This document shows positions 14,039 to 24,483 of a DNA stretch of 64,000 bases, piece after piece; position 1 is the first letter of the stretch, and every line of letters starts with the position of its first letter. The stretch comes from Chitinophagales bacterium. Its GTDB lineage: Bacteria; Bacteroidota; Bacteroidia; Chitinophagales; Chitinophagaceae. The stretch covers positions 1-64,000 of the forward strand of contig JAATFP010000077.1 of NCBI GenBank assembly GCA_015655125.1. The letters run 5' to 3'. Position numbers and translations under genes: made by a program. The notes under the pieces were generated by a model that had not been told where the DNA came from, did no database searches, and saw only the letters and a program-made list of their open reading frames with translations.

Positions 14039-16246
14039 ATGGAAACTGCGACAGCGCCCATCAATGTAATGATCCTGCAGCATAGCCCGGATGATACTGC
14101 ATTGCTGATAACCAGGCTGCGAAATACTTCTATTAATATTGGTAATATCATTTCGGCTGCCAGCCTGTACGAGGCTGTTGAAATATTGAAGAAGGAATCG
14201 CATGATATAATTTTCATGAACCTCGATCTGCCAGATAGCACGGGGCTTAAAACTTTCTTTCGTATTCAGTTGCACAGCCGTGAAACACCGGTGGTGATAC
14301 TTACGGCGGAAGAAGATACTGCGTTTGCACTGAAAGCCATTGCCAAGGGCGCCCAGGATCTTCTCATCAATGATGATATTAATGAAAAGATCCTCACTAA
14401 GGCTATTTTATATAGCATTGAAAGAAAAAGAATTGCCGGTTCGTTGCAGCTTAGCAATGAAAGGTATAACCTTGTGAGCCGTGCCACCAGCGACATGGTT
14501 TGGGATTGGGACTTGCTCAACAACCGCGTGTATCGTAGCCAGGAAGGATGGGAGCGTTTGTTTGGTACACCCGTAAACGATGAGAACTGGATGGCCGACA
14601 GCTGGCTGGAGCGCGTGCATCCCGATGACCGGCAAAAAACAGATGCGCTCATAGATGAAATACTGAGTAACCGCGAACTTGAAAATTTTGAGATACAGTG
14701 CCGTATGAAGAAAAATGACGGCACTTATGCGTATGTCATCGATCGTGGGTATGCTATCCGCAATGAGAACGGTGAACCGATAAGGCTCATAGGCGTTACA
14801 CAAAACATCACCGAGCAAAAGCTGGCCGAAGACAGGTTACGTGCCAGCGAACGCCGTTTCAGGAGCATTATAGAAAAAAGCAACGAAGGGTTGATATTGG
14901 TCGATGTCAATGGAAAGGCTTTGGAGATCAGTATGTCGGCAAAAAGCATACTGGGTTTTTCCGATGACACACCGCTTTCCGAAGTTAGGATAGATAATAC
15001 ACAAGTACATCCCGATGATCTTCATGATATACAAACGGGCTATGCGGAAATGCGCGATATGCCCAATCATGTAAAGATGATGGAATGCCGCTATAAAAAA
15101 GCGAGCGGCAACTTCACATGGCTCGAAGCAACGTTTCACAACCTTTTGCATGAACCGGACATACAGGCGGTGGTGGTGCATTTTCGCGACATCAGTTCCA
15201 GGAAGATATTTGAAGATATCCTTAAAAATTCGGAAGAAAAATACCGCAATCTTTTTAATGTAAATCCTTCATCAATCATTATCTGCGACATTCATGATTT
15301 TTCTGTTAAAGAAGTAAACGATGCTGCAGTTAAGGAATTCGGGTATAGCCGAAAGGAATTCAAAGATCTGCGGGCGCTTGACATCGTTCAGCCGCGCGAG
15401 GTAAGTAAGTTGAAAAAACTTGCGCATCATATATTGCAGGATGAGAATTACCAGGTGTCGAATACTTTGGTAATAAAAACGAAGCCCGGCGAATTGAAAG
15501 TGATGGAAACTATTTCGCAGGCAATTGATTATTATGGAGTACGCGCCGTACTTACCATCGGCAACAATATCACGGAAAAAATAGAACTGGAACGAAAACT
15601 GGCTGAGGAACGTATCAAAAATCAGAAGGATATTACCAATGCGGTGATCATTGCGCAGGAAAAAGAACGTGAGATCTTAGGCAAAGAACTGCATGATAAT
15701 ATTAACCAGATATTGGTGACCACAAAATTATACATCGAATACGCAATGAGCAACGAGGAGAACCGTGGAACATTGCTGAATACGGCAAAAAATTTTATCG
15801 CTTCCGCCGTCAATGAATTGCGTAGCCTTTCAAAATCGCTTTTGCCGCCGTCGTTGGGTGAAGTGGGACTTATTATGGCATTGGATGAATTGGTGGAAAG
15901 CATCCAGGCGGTTAATAAATTTACCCTTCATACAGACTGGCAAGATCTCGAGGAAAATCAGTTGAGCGAGGAATTAAAACTGACGATCTTTCGCATTTTG
16001 CAGGAGCAGCTCAGCAATATCATCAAGCATGCGGAAGCAAAAAATGTCTGGATCAAAATAAAAATCAAAAATCAGCGTTTATGTCTTGAAGTTAAAGACG
16101 ACGGCATTGGCTTTAACCTGACGGAAAGGAACAAAGGAGTGGGCTTCAAAAATATCAAGAGTAGGGCCGAACTGCATAATGGTACAAATACTGTCACTTC
16201 GGAGCCTGGAGATGGTTGCACGCTGAGTGTGCTGTTTAGTCTTTAG
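14039..16246 (+). CDS. Multi-PAS HisKA_3 histidine kinase with an N-terminal pseudo-receiver
   Basis: 735 residues. Residues 8-125 are a receiver-like domain in which the phosphoacceptor Asp is Asn61 (FMNLDLPDSTG), the acidic pair is replaced by Gln-His (MILQHSPDD), and the conserved Lys is absent (GAQDLLINDD), so it cannot be phosphorylated in the usual way. Three PAS/PAC modules follow (about 140-260, 270-390, 400-525). Then comes a HisKA_3 dimerisation domain with the phosphorylated His in GKELHDNINQ near residue 552, and a HATPase_c domain with DDGIGFNL. No transmembrane helix, so a cytosolic sensor. The regulator at 16295 starts 48 nt downstream and is the likely partner. Confidence 0.88.
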   Translation: METATAPINVMILQHSPDDTALLITRLRNTSINIGNIISAASLYEAVEILKKESHDIIFMNLDLPDSTGLKTFFRIQLHSRETPVVILTAEEDTAFALKAIAKGAQDLLINDDINEKILTKAILYSIERKRIAGSLQLSNERYNLVSRATSDMVWDWDLLNNRVYRSQEGWERLFGTPVNDENWMADSWLERVHPDDRQKTDALIDEILSNRELENFEIQCRMKKNDGTYAYVIDRGYAIRNENGEPIRLIGVTQNITEQKLAEDRLRASERRFRSIIEKSNEGLILVDVNGKALEISMSAKSILGFSDDTPLSEVRIDNTQVHPDDLHDIQTGYAEMRDMPNHVKMMECRYKKASGNFTWLEATFHNLLHEPDIQAVVVHFRDISSRKIFEDILKNSEEKYRNLFNVNPSSIIICDIHDFSVKEVNDAAVKEFGYSRKEFKDLRALDIVQPREVSKLKKLAHHILQDENYQVSNTLVIKTKPGELKVMETISQAIDYYGVRAVLTIGNNITEKIELERKLAEERIKNQKDITNAVIIAQEKEREILGKELHDNINQILVTTKLYIEYAMSNEENRGTLLNTAKNFIASAVNELRSLSKSLLPPSLGEVGLIMALDELVESIQAVNKFTLHTDWQDLEENQLSEELKLTIFRILQEQLSNIIKHAEAKNVWIKIKIKNQRLCLEVKDDGIGFNLTERNKGVGFKNIKSRAELHNGTNTVTSEPGDGCTLSVLFSL

Positions 16247-16294
16247 AAAAAAGGAATTAGCGTCCAATACCAATTGAAAACCAACCAATAATCT

Positions 16295-16930
16295 ATGGAA
16301 AAAATCCTTATTGTGGATGATCACAATATCATCCGTTCGGGTATAAAGATCATGTTTACAGGAGAGCTCGCCCATTTTTCTTTTGACGAGGCTGCCGACG
16401 GCGATACCGCCATGGAACTGATCCGCAATCATAACTACAGCCTCATTATTCTTGATATCAATATGCCGGGAATGAGCGCACAGAGCATCATTGAAAATGC
16501 GATCCGGTTAAACGGCGATGCTAAAATACTGATATTCAGTATGAATGCAGAAAACATTTATGCTAAGCCATTTCTTAAAATGGGAGCCAAAGGTTACATC
16601 CGGAAAGATGAGGCCGCAGAAGAGATCCGCCATGCGATCATAACGGTACTTAATAATAAACGATATATCAGCAAAGAATTATCGGAAAATTTTGCGGGTG
16701 ACTTGCTCGTAAAGCAAACGGATAATCCATTTGATAAACTTTCTCCAAAACAGTCCGAGATCACCCGCTTTTTAATCGAAGGCAAAGGCCTGAATGAAAT
16801 TTGCCACAAACTGAATTTGCACAGTTCAACGATAAGCACCCAAAAAACCCGTATTTTTCAAAAACTCAATGTAAAAAATGTGGTGGACCTTTATGCTCTG
16901 GCAAAGATGCATATGGTAGCACGGCATTAA
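16295..16930 (+). CDS. LuxR-type response regulator, partner of the upstream kinase
   Basis: 211 residues. The receiver has Asp8/Asp9 and phosphoacceptor Asp54 (IILDINMP); the output domain is LuxR-type (LSPKQSEITRFLIEGKGLNE, TISTQKTRIFQKL). It follows the cytosolic kinase by 48 nt. The sequence shares many segments with the divergent regulator at 13193, so the kinase may signal to both. Confidence 0.9.
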   Translation: MEKILIVDDHNIIRSGIKIMFTGELAHFSFDEAADGDTAMELIRNHNYSLIILDINMPGMSAQSIIENAIRLNGDAKILIFSMNAENIYAKPFLKMGAKGYIRKDEAAEEIRHAIITVLNNKRYISKELSENFAGDLLVKQTDNPFDKLSPKQSEITRFLIEGKGLNEICHKLNLHSSTISTQKTRIFQKLNVKNVVDLYALAKMHMVARH

Positions 16931-17263
16931 TCACGGTTTATATCATTTAAAGACCGGCGCAATATTTTTGAAGAAACTCCGCATAAGCCGGGGTTTTTTA
17001 TTTGGGATGCCGGGAGATAATTACGCCGGCATAGGCAATTGCCCCATCTGCTATTGAGTGTTTACACATTTACATACGGCCCGTTCCACCTAAATTATTT
17101 TCCCAAAAGCATTTATTTCCCCAAAATGATGTACTTTAAAAAAGTTTAGGGCAGCATTAAGCGGCAAGATCAATATGTAAGAGGATGAATGAATTTCAAG
17201 TGTTGCATCATTCGTATTGGCAATCGGCCTGTTCGCTCATTGACCCCTTTACCACAAAAGATT
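16931..17263 (+). other. Intergenic stretch between signalling operons
   Basis: A possible terminator lies at about 16953-17002: CCGGC and GCCGG separated by a 30-nt loop, followed by a T run. Beyond that I see only AT-rich sequence and no gene; the frame that is open from 17189 joins the next kinase but its first 25 residues are not convincing. Confidence 0.4.
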
Positions 17264-20200
17264 ATGACGGAAAAAAAGGCTTTGGCAAAAACGGAAAACA
17301 AGATTTCCGTAACAAGGGTAAAACTTACTTTTATCGCGGCGTTCGTATGCGTTGTTTTTTTGTTGTGGTTAACATTTGCCAACATGCGCAATGCAGAAAA
17401 CGAAAGTCGTAATGTAAAATCGGCGCTTGATGTGTTGCTGCGGCTGGAAAATGTATTGGTAGATGTCCAGTCCATCGAAAGTGCGCAACGCGGGTTCACA
17501 ATTTCCGGCGACGAAAAATACCTGGAGAATTTTTACACCAGCCTCAATAAGATCCGCCGCGATACCACCATCCTTGCACAATTGCAATTGTCGGATTCTA
17601 CCAATCTTGATGAACGTGCTGCATTGCTTTCTACGCTTAATAAGAAAATAGCCCACACAAAATTTGTGGTGGAAGTGCGGCGCTTGTATGGTTATGATTC
17701 TGCAACTGCATTGATGCAAACGAATGCAGGTAAGATTTTGATGGACGAAATAAGCGTCACCATCAACAGCATTCAAAATAAGGACCGGTTGCTGTTGCAA
17801 CAATCGAACATCAACCGGGAAAAATATGCGCTGGAAACCACCTGGGAATTTGCGGTGTTGGCAGCGCTCATCTTTGTGATCCTGTATTACAGCGGATATA
17901 CGATCGTGAAGGAGTTCCGGCAGATTGAGGAAAATGAAAAAGTTCTTAAGTACAACGCGTCGCTGATCCGGAATATTTATGACCCTATCATTACAACCAA
18001 TAAGAACCATGTGATTACAAACTGGAACACTTATGCAGAACAGTTATATGGTTACGCTGAAGCCGAGGCCGTTGGAAAAAAGATCGGCATATTGCTGTCG
18101 ATTGATAACGCGGAAAACGGTATTGCTAAAACGATGGATGAATATCTCGACCACGATCACTGGAAAGGTGAAGTGGTGCATTATCACAAAAATGGCGCCC
18201 CGATCAATGTAGAAGTGAGTACCAGCACGATCAAGAACAGTGCCGGTGTTGACCAGGGGATTGTAGCAGTAATACGGGATGTTACGCAGCGGAAAAAAAT
18301 GGAATCGCAGTTGCAATTGCTTACGCAGGATCTGCAAAAACAGGTGATAGAAAAATCGCGCGAACTGACATATGTGTTTGAACGTATCACCGATGCCTTT
18401 ATAGCGTTGGACAATAACTGGAACTACACCTACCTTAATAAGAAGGCTTCGGAAATGCATGATAAAAAGCCGGAGGATCTTATAGGTAAAAATATCTGGG
18501 AAGTATTTCCCCGGGTGAAAGACGAACCTTTCTATAATGCACTGCATCTCGCGCGGGAAACACAGGAGGCGCAAAGGTTGCAGCTTTATTCGGCTACCGG
18601 CGACAAGTGGTTCGAAGATCTGATCTATCCTTCTGCAGATGGTATTTCGGTTTACTACCACGATATCACAGAAAAGAAAAAGGCGGACATCGCTTTCCAG
18701 CAGGTGCATGAAAAACTAAGCTATCATATCAACAATACCCCGATGGCGGTAATGGAATTTGACAGCAATATGCACGTGCTTCAATGGAGCAAAAAGGCCG
18801 AAGAAATATTCGGATGGAAAGCGGAAGAAGTACTGAACACGGGCTTTGATTTTTTCGATTTCATTTATGAAGAGGACAAACAACTGGTGCATGATGCGAT
18901 TGAAAAGCTAACCGGTAAACAGGTAAATAATGTGGTATACAATCGCAATGTTACAAAAGATGGCCGCGTTATTTTCTGCGAGTGGTACAATTCCGTATTG
19001 CGTGATGAAGATGGGAAAACGATCGGTATCATGTCGCTGGCGCAGGATGTAACGGAAAGGAAACGCATCGAGCTGCAGCGGGAAGCATCAGAACAGGCAT
19101 TGAAAATTTCCAATGAACGGTTTTTGCTTGTGGCCAAAGCCACAAACGATGCGGTGTGGGACTGGGATCTTAATACGAACAAAGTATGGGGCAATGAAAG
19201 TTTCTGCAAGATTATGGGCATTGGTTCGTACGAGGAATTCGACTTTTTGAAATTTGTTGAAAGTATTCACCCGGAAGATCGTGAAAAAGTGATCGGCAAT
19301 TTCAACTATTGTCTCAAGAACGGCATTACGCTGGTGATGGAAGAATTTCGGCTGAAAACTAAAAAGGGTGGTTACCGTACCTTATACGACAAGGCTTATA
19401 TTATTTATGACAAGGATCAACGTGGCGTTCGTATGCTCGGTGCGATGGAAGATATCACCGAAGACCGGCAGGCGGAAAGGAAGTTATTGCTTGAAAAAGA
19501 ACTATCAGATTCGATCATCAACAGTTTGCACGGCGTATTCTACATGCTTAACAGGGAAGGTAAATTTTATCGCTGGAACAAGAATCTTGAAACGGTGACC
19601 GGTTATTCTTCGGAAGAGATTGTTACCAACGATCCGCTGATATTTTTTGACCCGGATGAACGGGAGATGGTGAAGGAAAAAGTGCGGAACATTTTTCAAA
19701 CCGGCGCAGACAGCGTACAGGCAAATTTTATTTCAAAAGACGGAACCCAAACTCCATACTACTTTACCGGAATGTATATCAACTACGAAGGAGAAAGCTG
19801 TTTTCTTGGGGTAGGCATCGATATTTCTGAGAGAGTAAATTCGCAGAAGCAATTGGTAGACAGCGAAGAGAAATATCGTACGTTGATTGAACAGGCATCC
19901 GATGGAATTTTTATCAGCAATGAAAAAGGTGATTACCTTGATGTAAATTCAAGCGCGGCGATGCTTACCGGTTATCATAAGGAAGAGTTGCTGATTATGA
20001 ACGCGAAGGATATTATTTATGATGATCTTACAAAAAACCCCTTTATTTACAGCGATCTGCTCAAAGGCCAGGTTATTATCAGCGAACGTATCATGAGGCA
20101 AAAAAGCGGCAAGCTGCTGAATGTGGAAATAAGCTCGAAACTATTGACAGACGGCCGTTTCCAGGCGATCGTGCGTGACATCACGGCACGCAAGATGGCG

Positions 20201-21253
20201 GAGGAAGCATTGAGGATATCAGAAAGTAAATACCGTTTGCTGTTCAATAAAAATCCCATGCCGATGTGGATGATCTCCATTCCGGAACGGAAATTTCTGG
20301 ATGTGAACCCGGCGGCGATAGAGTTTTACGGATATACAAAAGAAGAGTTTCTTCAAATGAATATTTTCGATATCACCATTCCGGGTGGAACACGGCAATC
20401 CTTCGGCACTTTGGCCAATGCGAGCCGTAACATCAACCAGGGTGGTATATGGGATCATCAGAAAAAAGATGGAAGCAAAGTAAAGGTCAACATTATCAGT
20501 CACGATATTGTTTATGAAGGTAAAATCGCGAAGCTGGTGCTTGCAAGCGATGAAACGGAAAAGATTGCGGCAGCGGAAAATCTGAGGAAATCGCACGAAG
20601 ATCTTCGTCAGCTTGCAACGCATCTCGAGGATATCCGTGAAACGGAACGCACGCATATGGCGCGGGAAATTCACGATGAGTTGGGGCAGCAGCTGACCGG
20701 CTTGAAAATGGATATTTCGTGGATCAACCGCAAAGTGAAATCTGAAGATGTGGAAGTGCAGCAGAAGATGAAGGATACGATCCAATTGATCGATACTACG
20801 GTGATTACCGTGCGTCGTATTGCTACACAACTGCGCCCAAGTATTCTGGATGATCTTGGGTTGATTGCGGCAATGGAGTGGCAAAGCGAGGAATTTGGAA
20901 AGCGTTCGGAGATCAGGTCATCGTTCAAAACCAACAATAATAATATGGAGGTGCCACCGGATATCGCAACCGGTGTGTTCAGGGTTTTCCAGGAAAGCCT
21001 TACAAATGTATTGCGCCATGCCGATGCAACCGAAGTGCGTACTTCGCTCGTGATGCATCCGGATCTCCGGCTGGAACTGGTGATTGCCGATAATGGCAAA
21101 GGATTCAATACTGCCGACATACAAAGTAAGCGTACGCTGGGGCTGCTGGGGATGAAGGAACGGGTATTGATTATGGGCGGCACCTATGAAATTTCGAGCG
21201 AACCAGGTAAAGGAACTTTGGTAAGAATTATTGTACCTTTAACTCAACCTTAA
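17264..21253 (+). CDS. Membrane histidine kinase with CHASE3 and seven PAS domains
   Basis: About 1329 residues from MTEKKALAKTENK. A TM helix (LTFIAAFVCVVFLLWLTF) is followed by a CHASE3-type sensory domain (SIESAQRGFTISGDEKYLE) and a second TM helix (FAVLAALIFVILYYSGY). Seven PAS-like modules come next, recognisable by the repeated pattern ending GYxxEEx. A HisKA_3 domain has AREIHDELGQQLTGLKMDIS near residue 1136, and the HATPase_c domain has IADNGKGF and LLGMKERV. The regulator at 21267 starts 13 nt downstream, so the two form a two-component pair. The number of PAS domains is high even for this phylum and suggests integration of several signals. Confidence 0.88.
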   Translation: MTEKKALAKTENKISVTRVKLTFIAAFVCVVFLLWLTFANMRNAENESRNVKSALDVLLRLENVLVDVQSIESAQRGFTISGDEKYLENFYTSLNKIRRDTTILAQLQLSDSTNLDERAALLSTLNKKIAHTKFVVEVRRLYGYDSATALMQTNAGKILMDEISVTINSIQNKDRLLLQQSNINREKYALETTWEFAVLAALIFVILYYSGYTIVKEFRQIEENEKVLKYNASLIRNIYDPIITTNKNHVITNWNTYAEQLYGYAEAEAVGKKIGILLSIDNAENGIAKTMDEYLDHDHWKGEVVHYHKNGAPINVEVSTSTIKNSAGVDQGIVAVIRDVTQRKKMESQLQLLTQDLQKQVIEKSRELTYVFERITDAFIALDNNWNYTYLNKKASEMHDKKPEDLIGKNIWEVFPRVKDEPFYNALHLARETQEAQRLQLYSATGDKWFEDLIYPSADGISVYYHDITEKKKADIAFQQVHEKLSYHINNTPMAVMEFDSNMHVLQWSKKAEEIFGWKAEEVLNTGFDFFDFIYEEDKQLVHDAIEKLTGKQVNNVVYNRNVTKDGRVIFCEWYNSVLRDEDGKTIGIMSLAQDVTERKRIELQREASEQALKISNERFLLVAKATNDAVWDWDLNTNKVWGNESFCKIMGIGSYEEFDFLKFVESIHPEDREKVIGNFNYCLKNGITLVMEEFRLKTKKGGYRTLYDKAYIIYDKDQRGVRMLGAMEDITEDRQAERKLLLEKELSDSIINSLHGVFYMLNREGKFYRWNKNLETVTGYSSEEIVTNDPLIFFDPDEREMVKEKVRNIFQTGADSVQANFISKDGTQTPYYFTGMYINYEGESCFLGVGIDISERVNSQKQLVDSEEKYRTLIEQASDGIFISNEKGDYLDVNSSAAMLTGYHKEELLIMNAKDIIYDDLTKNPFIYSDLLKGQVIISERIMRQKSGKLLNVEISSKLLTDGRFQAIVRDITARKMAEEALRISESKYRLLFNKNPMPMWMISIPERKFLDVNPAAIEFYGYTKEEFLQMNIFDITIPGGTRQSFGTLANASRNINQGGIWDHQKKDGSKVKVNIISHDIVYEGKIAKLVLASDETEKIAAAENLRKSHEDLRQLATHLEDIRETERTHMAREIHDELGQQLTGLKMDISWINRKVKSEDVEVQQKMKDTIQLIDTTVITVRRIATQLRPSILDDLGLIAAMEWQSEEFGKRSEIRSSFKTNNNNMEVPPDIATGVFRVFQESLTNVLRHADATEVRTSLVMHPDLRLELVIADNGKGFNTADIQSKRTLGLLGMKERVLIMGGTYEISSEPGKGTLVRIIVPLTQP

Positions 21254-21266
21254 TTACTTCAACTCT

Positions 21267-21896
21267 ATGATCAGGATATTAATTGCAGATGATCACATTA
21301 TTGTGAGGAGAGGATTACGGCAGATTTTGCTGGAAGGTTTTCCCAATGCGATGATTGAAGAAGTGGCCGATGCCGAAGCGATGATCAAAAAGATCATGGG
21401 TTCCGAGTGGGACGTGGTGATCAGCGATCTGAGCATGCCCGGACGCAGCGGATTGGATGCGTTGCAGCAGATCAAACAATTTTATCCGAAATTACCGGTA
21501 CTTATTTTAAGCATTCATCCGGAAGAGCAATACGCCTTGCGGGTATTGAAAGCCGGCGCTTCCGGCTACTTAAGTAAAGATCTCGCACCCGATGAATTAG
21601 TGAATGCAGTAAACAGAGTATTGCTTGGTAAGAAGTATATCACCGCAACAATTGCAGAAAAGCTGGCATCGGTCCTCGATCAGGATAGCGAAAAGCAGCC
21701 CCACGAATCCTTATCAGACCGGGAATTTACTGTACTTAAATTACTGGCCGCCGGTAAATCCGTTTCGGAAATAGCCGAATCGATGTTTCTGAGCGTTACG
21801 ACGGTTAGCACTTACCGGGCGCGTATCATGGCGAAAATGAACCGGAAAAGCAATGCGGATCTGACATTGTATGCGATTGAACATGGACTGCTTTGA
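21267..21896 (+). CDS. LuxR/NarL-type response regulator
   Basis: 209 residues: receiver with Asp8/Asp9 and Asp54 (VISDLSMPGRSG), Lys in YLSKDLAP, and a NarL-type helix-turn-helix (LSDREFTVLKLLAAGKSVSE, TVSTYRARIMAKM). It is 13 nt after the CHASE3 kinase gene and is its obvious partner. Confidence 0.92.
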   Translation: MIRILIADDHIIVRRGLRQILLEGFPNAMIEEVADAEAMIKKIMGSEWDVVISDLSMPGRSGLDALQQIKQFYPKLPVLILSIHPEEQYALRVLKAGASGYLSKDLAPDELVNAVNRVLLGKKYITATIAEKLASVLDQDSEKQPHESLSDREFTVLKLLAAGKSVSEIAESMFLSVTTVSTYRARIMAKMNRKSNADLTLYAIEHGLL

Positions 21897-22117
21897 GTTT
21901 AAAGTTCGAGATCGCAGATTGAATATTTTTTACCCACAAGTCCTGCTGTTTTAAGTTGAAAGAACGTTGAACATTCAACGTTGAACCTTGAGTTATCTTT
22001 TTGTAGAAAAACAACTACGCAAATTCATCATTTTCTTTACAGAGATTTGGTCTCTATGCTTACAAACCACTTTGTTAGGTGGGCTTAAATTTGTATTGTA
22101 TTGAAAAATACGTATTT

Positions 22118-22489
22118 ATGAAGAAGGATCTGAAAGTTTTGATCGTTGATAATGCCGAGCTTGTTGTACAACGGGTATCAGAGATCATTTCTGAATTGGA
22201 TTGTGTGGCGGATGTGGCTGTTGCTTCAACATACGAAGAAGCTACCAGGAAGATTTTATTACTACAGCCGGACATAGTGCTTTTGGATATTTATTTGAAA
22301 GAAAAGAGCGGTCTGGAGCTATTGGATTATATAAAAAAGAATCACCCTTGTATCAAAGCGATTATGCTTACCAACCAGTCGAGTGATAATTACAAGAATT
22401 TATGCGAAAAGATCGGGTCGGATCATTTCATTGATAAATCCAGTGAATTTGAAAGCATCACCGGCATCATTGAATCCTACCATATTTAA
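22118..22489 (+). CDS. Receiver-only response regulator
   Basis: 123 residues starting MKKDLKVLIVDNAELVV; one receiver domain with Asp11, Asp57 (IVLLDIYLKEKSG), Thr in AIMLTNQ and Lys in FIDKSSE, and no output domain. Single-domain receivers pass phosphate in phosphorelays or bind target proteins. It lies 221 nt downstream of the NarL-type gene; the gap contains only a short AACGTTGAACATTCAACGTT inverted repeat. Confidence 0.85.
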   Translation: MKKDLKVLIVDNAELVVQRVSEIISELDCVADVAVASTYEEATRKILLLQPDIVLLDIYLKEKSGLELLDYIKKNHPCIKAIMLTNQSSDNYKNLCEKIGSDHFIDKSSEFESITGIIESYHI

Positions 22490-22603
22490 GATATTTGTTC
22501 TGTGACTAACCAATATTTTTTATCCTGGCGAACAACCGCCCAATATCAGAATAACCAAACACCCCCCCTTAGGTTCAATTCTATTGAAAAAGATGTTCAA
22601 CTT

Positions 22604-22634
22604 ATAAGAGCCGGTATACCGGCTCTTATTTTTT
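22604..22634. terminator. Palindromic terminator between convergent genes
   Basis: A 26-nt perfect palindrome (22604-22629, centre CCGGTATACCGG) runs into T6 on the plus strand. It terminates the receiver gene and probably also serves the convergent acyl-CoA ligase gene. Confidence 0.8.
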
Positions 22635-22648
22635 AAAGGTAGTCTACC

Positions 22649-24436
22649 CTAAGTATAAATCCTCTCTACAGCATCCCTGTATTTTTCCATGATCACCTTC
22701 CGTTTCAAGCTCAGCTTCGGCGTCATTTCACCGGTATCGATGCTCCATTCTTCCGGTAGCAATTCAAATTTTTTCACCTGCTCAACATGATTGAAAAATT
22801 CATTGAATGATTCTATAAGGTCCTTATATAACCGGAGCACTTTAGGATTGTGAATTGCATCTTCATTGGTGGTAAACGGTATGTTTTTCAACCGCATCCA
22901 TTCTTTCAGATTTGGGATAGACGGCACAATCAGCGCGCCCACAAATTTTTGTTCCGCGCCTACTATCATCATTTGTTCGATAAAGGGCGATTCTTTCATC
23001 TTATTTTCTATAGGTTGTGGGGCAACATATTTGCCGCCGCTTGTTTTAAACAGTTCTTTTTTGCGATCGGTAATCTTCAAATATTTCCCTTCTTCCAGTA
23101 CGCCGATGTCGCCGGTATGAAGCCAGCCATCTATCAGGGTTTCCGCAGTAAGGTCCGGCCGTTTGTAATAACCCATCATCACACTTGGGCCCTTTACACA
23201 GATCTCGCCATCAGCCTCCAGTTTTACCTGCTGGCCGACAATCGGTAAGCCAACGGTCCCGAATTTTGTGCCGTTATCGCGTTTGGAATTTACACTGATC
23301 ACCGGGCTGTTCTCAGTTGGTCCGTAACCTTCGTAAATGGGAATCCGCGCAGCGCTGAAAATGCGGATGAGCCTGATCTGGCAGGCGGCGCCGCCGGTAA
23401 CGATGAAATCGATATTGTTACCTAATGCTTCGCGCCATTTGCTGAAAATGAGTTTGTTTGCCAGCATCAGCTGCATTCGGTACCACGGTGTTCCTTTTTT
23501 GAGTACATCGTATTCATTACCGAGTTTTACGGCCCAATCGAATAATTTTCTCTTTACGCCGGTAAGTTCAGCACCTTTCGCCATGATCTTTTCATATACT
23601 TTTTCCAGCAAACGAGGAACGGTGCAAAATAAATTAGGCTTAACATCTTTCAGATCGTCCGCGATGGTATCCAGGCTTTGGGCATAATAGATCGAAATCC
23701 CACTGTTGATATAGATATAAGAAACCATCCGCTCAAAAATATGGTTAAGCGGTAAAAAGCTCAGCGAACGTGCAGTAATATTATCTTCGAAAGGAAAACT
23801 TTCTTTTGAATTAAGCACGTTCATCACAATGTTGCGATGGGAAAGCATCACGCCTTTTGGCGTACCTGTGGTGCCGGAAGTATAAATAATTGTAGCGCAA
23901 TCGGTGGCCTTGACCGATTTTTTTATCTGTTCCATTGCGGAAATATCCCCACCGGTCACGTCTGCAAAAATATCTTTCCAGTACTTCGCACCATCCGATT
24001 GATCAAGGCTATAAATATCGAGCAGGGATGGTACTTTGCCGCCGATATCCTTCACCTTTGCAAGAATATCTTCACCGCTTACAAATACATATTTTACGGC
24101 AGCATCATTGAAAATAAATTCTAGTTCGTTGATGTTTGTGGTGGGGTATATCGGGCAAAGCGTAACGCCGATCTGCTGGCAGGCGAGATCAAGTATCAGC
24201 CATTCTGGCCGGTTACGAGAGATAAGCGCGACCTTATCCTGGTTAACAACATTCATGTCGCGACCGCTCAAACCGAGTTTAAGTAATCCGGAGCTTAGTT
24301 TTTGCACCAGGTCGGCCACAGCCGAGGTACTCAGCGGTGTCCAAACCCCGTCGGTTTTGCCGGTGAGCATATCATCTTTGGGAAATCTTTTCAGCTGGTC
24401 GTAAAGGAAATCGAAAATTCTTGATTGATCATTCAT
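22649..24436 (-). CDS. Long-chain fatty acid-CoA ligase (AMP-forming)
   Basis: 595 residues from MNDQSRIFDFLYDQLKRF. The AMP-binding signature is TIIYTSGTTGTPKGVMLSHR; other family motifs are GYGPTENSPVIS, GWLHTGDIG and the acyl-CoA ligase lysine region KELFKTSGGKYVAPQPIE. It is similar to the FadD15/long-chain synthetase group that activates fatty acids via acyl-AMP to acyl-CoA. No signal peptide; probably peripheral on the inner membrane. It stands alone, with the YceI gene upstream ended by its own terminator. Confidence 0.92.
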   Translation of the reverse strand: MNDQSRIFDFLYDQLKRFPKDDMLTGKTDGVWTPLSTSAVADLVQKLSSGLLKLGLSGRDMNVVNQDKVALISRNRPEWLILDLACQQIGVTLCPIYPTTNINELEFIFNDAAVKYVFVSGEDILAKVKDIGGKVPSLLDIYSLDQSDGAKYWKDIFADVTGGDISAMEQIKKSVKATDCATIIYTSGTTGTPKGVMLSHRNIVMNVLNSKESFPFEDNITARSLSFLPLNHIFERMVSYIYINSGISIYYAQSLDTIADDLKDVKPNLFCTVPRLLEKVYEKIMAKGAELTGVKRKLFDWAVKLGNEYDVLKKGTPWYRMQLMLANKLIFSKWREALGNNIDFIVTGGAACQIRLIRIFSAARIPIYEGYGPTENSPVISVNSKRDNGTKFGTVGLPIVGQQVKLEADGEICVKGPSVMMGYYKRPDLTAETLIDGWLHTGDIGVLEEGKYLKITDRKKELFKTSGGKYVAPQPIENKMKESPFIEQMMIVGAEQKFVGALIVPSIPNLKEWMRLKNIPFTTNEDAIHNPKVLRLYKDLIESFNEFFNHVEQVKKFELLPEEWSIDTGEMTPKLSLKRKVIMEKYRDAVERIYT

Positions 24437-24483
24437 ATAACGCTGCAATTGATAAACACTAAATAGTGCTGACTAAGGTAAAT

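Noticed and set aside
17189-17263. A 25-residue N-terminal extension of the CHASE3 kinase
   Set aside because: It has no membrane or signal character; the ATG at 17264 places the first TM helix at the expected position.
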